A stretch of 7,526 bases of DNA from Candidatus Heimdallarchaeota archaeon (lineage in GTDB: Archaea > Asgardarchaeota > Heimdallarchaeia > Hodarchaeales > S146-22). Positions within the stretch are counted from its first letter, which is position 1. Each line of letters begins with the position of its first letter. A program made the translations under genes and the position numbers. The stretch is taken from the NCBI GenBank assembly GCA_015520535.1, contig WAPZ01000614.1, positions 1 through 7,526 on the forward strand, written 5' to 3'. Below are positions 6,603 to 7,526 of the stretch, in pieces. The notes under the pieces were generated by a model. It was not told the DNA's origin. It saw only the letters and a program-made list of their open reading frames with translations, and did not search any database.

Positions 6603-6609
6603 TTTTTTT
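6603..6609 (+). terminator. T-tract terminator after the peroxiredoxin-YyaL operon
   Basis: A run of seven T residues lies six bases after the YyaL-like stop codon, followed by a second run of six T residues at 6635-6640. Archaeal RNA polymerase commonly stops at such T-tracts without a hairpin. Confidence 0.5.
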
Positions 6610-6698
6610 CTTCCATTCACAGCACTACACAATATTTTTTCTTCTAACTGATCTTTTGGCAGCGATTGATTATCTTTGCACACGCCACAAATAACATA

Positions 6699-6704
6699 TT
6701 TATA
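6699..6704 (+). promoter_or_regulatory. Putative TATA box for the 3' partial gene
   Basis: TTTATA lies about 33 bases before the ATG at 6735, so transcription would begin around 6727-6730 with a leader of only a few bases. This suits the absence of a Shine-Dalgarno site and points to a near-leaderless mRNA. Confidence 0.5.
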
Positions 6705-6734
6705 CCAAAATACCAGCATTTTATCTGGATTAAA

Positions 6735-7526
6735 ATGGATACTCTCCAGTTTAACACAATAATAGCGTTTCTTAAACAAATCAAAGAAACATTAGAACAA
6801 TCTAATCATCAATTCCGACAAATAACAGATGTTGAGTTTGAAAATTGGTGGAATAACTTCATTCAAGAGCATCACTGCCTTGAACACCTACACAGAATCA
6901 AGAATTCTCGAACAAGAGAAAAAAGATTACAATTATGGCAACAAGCTATGCCTTATGCCCGCCAAATTGCGAAACATGTAACTTATTTTAATATTCCGCA
7001 ATTTTTAATCATGGAATTTACTTTTTTTCTCATTGGCTATTTTATGTTTACTGAAAATGAACGAAATAACTTGTGGAATCCCTTATGGCATACTTTTAGC
7101 CGTGAAGTTTCAATTAATACCAATCGCTACTATAATCCGAATCACTTTTTTCAGGCGTTTTGGGCTCAAGATGTCGCTTCGCTCAAAAAAACTTTTATAG
7201 ACTTAATATCATTCTTACACGAAAGAGGTTTAACGTTTGATCACATGTATATTAGTCCACGACATTTTACTGAAATTACATTGAAATTTTCACCCATACT
7301 TGTGAATTTGAACATGAGTATTGATGCTCAGAGCAAAAACATTATGCAAGCTATTTTTTCGCTTAATTCTGATGATATTACACTCCTTAGGCAGCAACTT
7401 CCAAATATACCCGAACTTGTAATAAGAAGACGCACTCATCTGTTAAAACTTCGAAACGGTCTTTATTATAGAGATAAAGAAATAAATTTTCCAAAAATAG
7501 GCTTGATACCATTCATACTTCATCTA
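6735..7526 (+). CDS. Unrecognised protein, 3' truncated by the window, possible winged helix-turn-helix
   Basis: The frame stays open from the ATG to the last base, giving 264 residues with no stop, so the C terminus is missing. The frame upstream is closed by a stop at 6645, and ATG 6735 is its first ATG. I do not recognise the family. Residues 1-80 are helical and charged, with Trp39-Trp40 and a basic stretch RIKNSRTREKR (54-64). Residues 87-105 (IPQFLIMEFTFFLIGYFMF) are strongly hydrophobic and could be a membrane or buried helix. Residues 125-200 are mixed, with many aromatic residues. Residues 203-260 look like an Lrp/AsnC-style winged helix-turn-helix: IMQAIFSL, a helix at DDITLLRQQL, a turn at PNIP, a recognition-like helix with RRR (231-233), then GLYYRDKEINFPKIGLIPFIL as wing and strand. 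The DNA-binding reading is an inference from pattern only. The gene seems to be transcribed on its own, behind a T-tract and its own TATA box. Confidence 0.65.
   Translation, partial: MDTLQFNTIIAFLKQIKETLEQSNHQFRQITDVEFENWWNNFIQEHHCLEHLHRIKNSRTREKRLQLWQQAMPYARQIAKHVTYFNIPQFLIMEFTFFLIGYFMFTENERNNLWNPLWHTFSREVSINTNRYYNPNHFFQAFWAQDVASLKKTFIDLISFLHERGLTFDHMYISPRHFTEITLKFSPILVNLNMSIDAQSKNIMQAIFSLNSDDITLLRQQLPNIPELVIRRRTHLLKLRNGLYYRDKEINFPKIGLIPFILHL

Overview
This is an A+T-rich window, most likely from an archaeon. The upstream regions show TATA-like boxes (TTATATTT, AATATAAAT, TTTATA) about 25 to 35 bases before plausible starts. Several genes have Shine-Dalgarno matches of the GGTGA/GGAG type, and the last gene looks almost leaderless. 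The gene content (a small dodecin, a plant-type isoaspartyl peptidase/asparaginase, a BCP-type peroxiredoxin and a DUF255/YyaL thioredoxin-like protein) occurs in many archaea and bacteria. The 735-residue helical-repeat protein ending in a longin/roadblock-like alpha/beta module resembles protein architectures common in Asgard archaea. That lineage is a guess, because no rRNA or other marker gene is present.

Layout: (1) 1-207, minus strand, a complete dodecin-family gene. (2) 208-461, a divergent intergenic region with a TATA box for each side and a strong 24-base hyphenated palindrome. (3) 462-1364, plus strand, an Ntn-hydrolase asparaginase/isoaspartyl peptidase. (4) 1347-3554, minus strand, a large TPR-like protein whose last codons overlap the asparaginase 3' end by 18 bases. 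(5) 3555-3959, a 405-base divergent intergenic region without a convincing gene, holding a second palindrome that resembles the first. (6) 3960-4448 and 4470-6596, plus strand, a peroxiredoxin and a YyaL-like protein 21 bases apart, very probably one operon ending at a T-tract. (7) 6735-7526, plus strand, an unrecognised gene that runs off the window end and may carry a winged helix-turn-helix near the cut.

The clearest functional theme is redox and flavin handling: a dodecin at one end and a peroxiredoxin/thioredoxin-fold operon in the middle. The two palindromes (TTCG-N16-CGAA and TTCG-N15-CGAA, both with ATTAC and TAAT inside) lie just upstream of the TATA boxes of the dodecin and peroxiredoxin genes. 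They may be binding sites for one regulator. No CRISPR array, mobile element, tRNA or rRNA was found.
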